Below, one piece after another: positions 62,791 to 64,000 of a stretch of DNA of 64,000 nt. Where the stretch lies: positions 620,001 through 684,000 of the forward strand of contig JAQFVV010000064.1 in the NCBI GenBank assembly GCA_028023455.1. Reading direction: 5' to 3'. Every line of letters begins with the position of its first letter. The first letter of the stretch is position 1. Origin of the DNA: Epiperipatus broadwayi (Eukaryota; Onychophora; Udeonychophora; Euonychophora; Peripatidae). The position numbers and the translations under genes are program-made. The notes under the pieces are model-generated. The model ran no database searches. It had not been told where the DNA came from and saw only the letters and a list, made by a program, of their open reading frames with translations.

Positions 62791-63436
62791 GTAAGCATTC
62801 ATAATGGAAATATCCTCACCAAAAGCAGCCACCAAAGAGAACAAAATTCTACGTCTACATTCAAAAGCCTAGGTAAAACATTTGCTTATTTCGTTTATAC
62901 TGTAATAGCCATTGCATTGCATTAATTTGTATGAATCTTTCAAGAGTCTAATTATATGAACTCTATATCATACATAAATGAACTATTAATGTGTGTGATT
63001 AAATTTCAAATACTATGTAGTCCTTTATTATAATTATTATGTGTGTGCATGTGTTAATATGTGCATGATCCTTATATCAATATTATTAGTCAAAGTAGAT
63101 AAATTCCCAGTGTTCTGTTATGAAAATATTCAAGGATATTTAAACTATTTAGAATGTTAATTTAAAATATGCATGTGTTTTATTAGAAGTATAAAATGTT
63201 TAAATTTAGTAAATAAATATTGGTTCATAAATTATCTTTAAAATTAAACTTTATTTGTTGGTCAATTCTTTTTAACAAATTCTTTTATCAATTCTTTTAA
63301 TCACTAATTAAGTATAATCTATTAGTGATTACAAATAGCTGATCTAGTCGTGGATTTAGGCGTTGAGTTAGTGGCCACTGTTCAAAGTGCGTTGTCTATT
63401 CTTTTAGTATTCTTTTAGAATAAGCAGCTGGTGCCC

Positions 63437-63640
63437 ATGGTTATACACAAACAAAAAAGTGCTTTGGACATGGTGTTCAACTCAACAGCCGAGAAGAAGC
63501 TATGTCCTGGAAATGTAATGTTAGTTATATACTTTATAGCTATCGTTTGGGCATACATACTCTCCGAGTATGTTCTTCTCTGCCTAAGAGACCGGTGTTT
63601 TGAATTCACATATTCGAAAATGGTTCAATATATATCTTGA
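63437..63640 (+). CDS. Candidate 67-residue single-pass membrane protein
   Basis: An ATG with G at +4 opens 67 codons in sequence less AT-biased than its flanks. Residues ~1-25 are polar with an N-S-T glycosylation-type site and KKLCPG. Residues ~27-50 (VMLVIYFIAIVWAYILSEYV) form one hydrophobic segment long enough to span a membrane. The tail has two cysteines and ends KMVQYIS. An acceptor-like AG with upstream T-rich tract lies at 63426-63427, and AATAAA follows at 63811. With the TATA-led exon this makes a plausible two-exon gene for a small membrane protein. No family recognised. The opposite-strand frame at 63415-63609 is a shadow. Confidence 0.45.
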   Translation: MVIHKQKSALDMVFNSTAEKKLCPGNVMLVIYFIAIVWAYILSEYVLLCLRDRCFEFTYSKMVQYIS

Positions 63641-63810
63641 ACTGCCCACCTTCTTTACATCAAACTATCATGAAGAATATAAATCTAAATATTGTACCTT
63701 CCTTACTATCCAGTCTTTAAAGGTGCTTGGTCCTCAGGTAGAGTGCAAAATATCATTGACAGCAAACTACCAATAATATAAACACTCGGCTACTAGACAA
63801 ATACTAACCA

Positions 63811-63816
63811 AATAAA
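63811..63816 (+). terminator. Polyadenylation signal AATAAA
   Basis: AATAAA about 170 bases after the stop of the 67-codon frame, followed by a T-rich stretch (CTTTATTTATTTT). It would fit the 3' end of the candidate small gene. Confidence 0.4.
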
Positions 63817-64000
63817 CACTTTATTTATTTTAAGGAAAATCCTTTAGGCACCAGTTAAATAACATCGTAATCAACATGTTTGTCTGATCAGCACTAAATC
63901 CAGTACCTGAGACTCCAGCTAGCTCATCGGATTGTAACTACCTTTTAAGAAAAACAAAAATCTGTCCTCTCTAATAATTCTATTTCATTAATAATGATAA

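Overview
This 64 kb window is strongly AT-rich, gene-poor eukaryotic DNA, almost certainly from an invertebrate animal. The evidence is dispersed tRNA-derived SINE-like repeats, long-LTR elements, a decayed Ty3/gypsy pol, two decayed Penelope-like elements, a LINE reverse-transcriptase fragment, and many TA and TTA microsatellites. There are no operons, no Shine-Dalgarno sites, and likely coding pieces sit next to splice-site and AATAAA signals. The composition would fit a mollusc such as a cephalopod, but nothing seen here fixes the taxon. All identities are by eye; nothing was searched or computed.

Layout. 1-8.6 kb: AT-rich intergenic DNA with one coding-like island near 4.8 kb and an LTR-like start at 5.09 kb. 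8.64-11.86 kb: decayed gypsy pol on the minus strand (protease, RT, RNase H, integrase). 12.4-13.7 kb: decayed Penelope-like element, plus strand. 13.9-15.05 kb: nested inverted SINE-like copies. 15.7-19.2 kb: first copy of a diverged repeat, with a 290 bp TTA array and a 1.2 kb insertion holding a telomere-like 12-mer array; a 19.25-19.56 kb foldback follows. 20.79-25.95 kb: LTR element 1 (two ~2.2 kb LTRs, 0.73 kb interior). 26.1-26.5 kb: SINE-like tail and TA arrays. 26.9-28.9 kb: second copy of the diverged repeat. 29-39 kb: mostly intergenic, with a possible CCAAT promoter and short first coding exon at 33.3-33.6 kb and a MITE at 38.5 kb. 39.1-39.4 kb: a clear 3'-terminal coding exon, minus strand, of a cysteine-rich protein. 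39.6-40.1 kb: SINE-like repeat. 43.26-46.88 kb: LTR element 2 (two ~1.43 kb LTRs, 0.75 kb interior). 47-57 kb: intergenic DNA with a 112 bp TA array, a LINE RT fragment at 54.7 kb and a 115 bp hairpin at 55.24 kb. 57.85 kb: another SINE-like unit. 58.5-60.2 kb: second Penelope-like element, minus strand. 62.5-63.8 kb: a candidate two-exon gene for a 67-residue single-pass membrane protein.

The real cellular coding content is therefore very small: one well-supported terminal exon (39.1 kb), one plausible small gene (62.5-63.8 kb) and one speculative first exon (33.5 kb). The most system-like signal is the pair of long-LTR, short-interior elements. They differ over most of their length, yet share a primer-site-like sequence after the 5' LTR, an 8+10+8 bp inverted repeat at the LTR start, and insertion into ATAT/TA-repeat sites.
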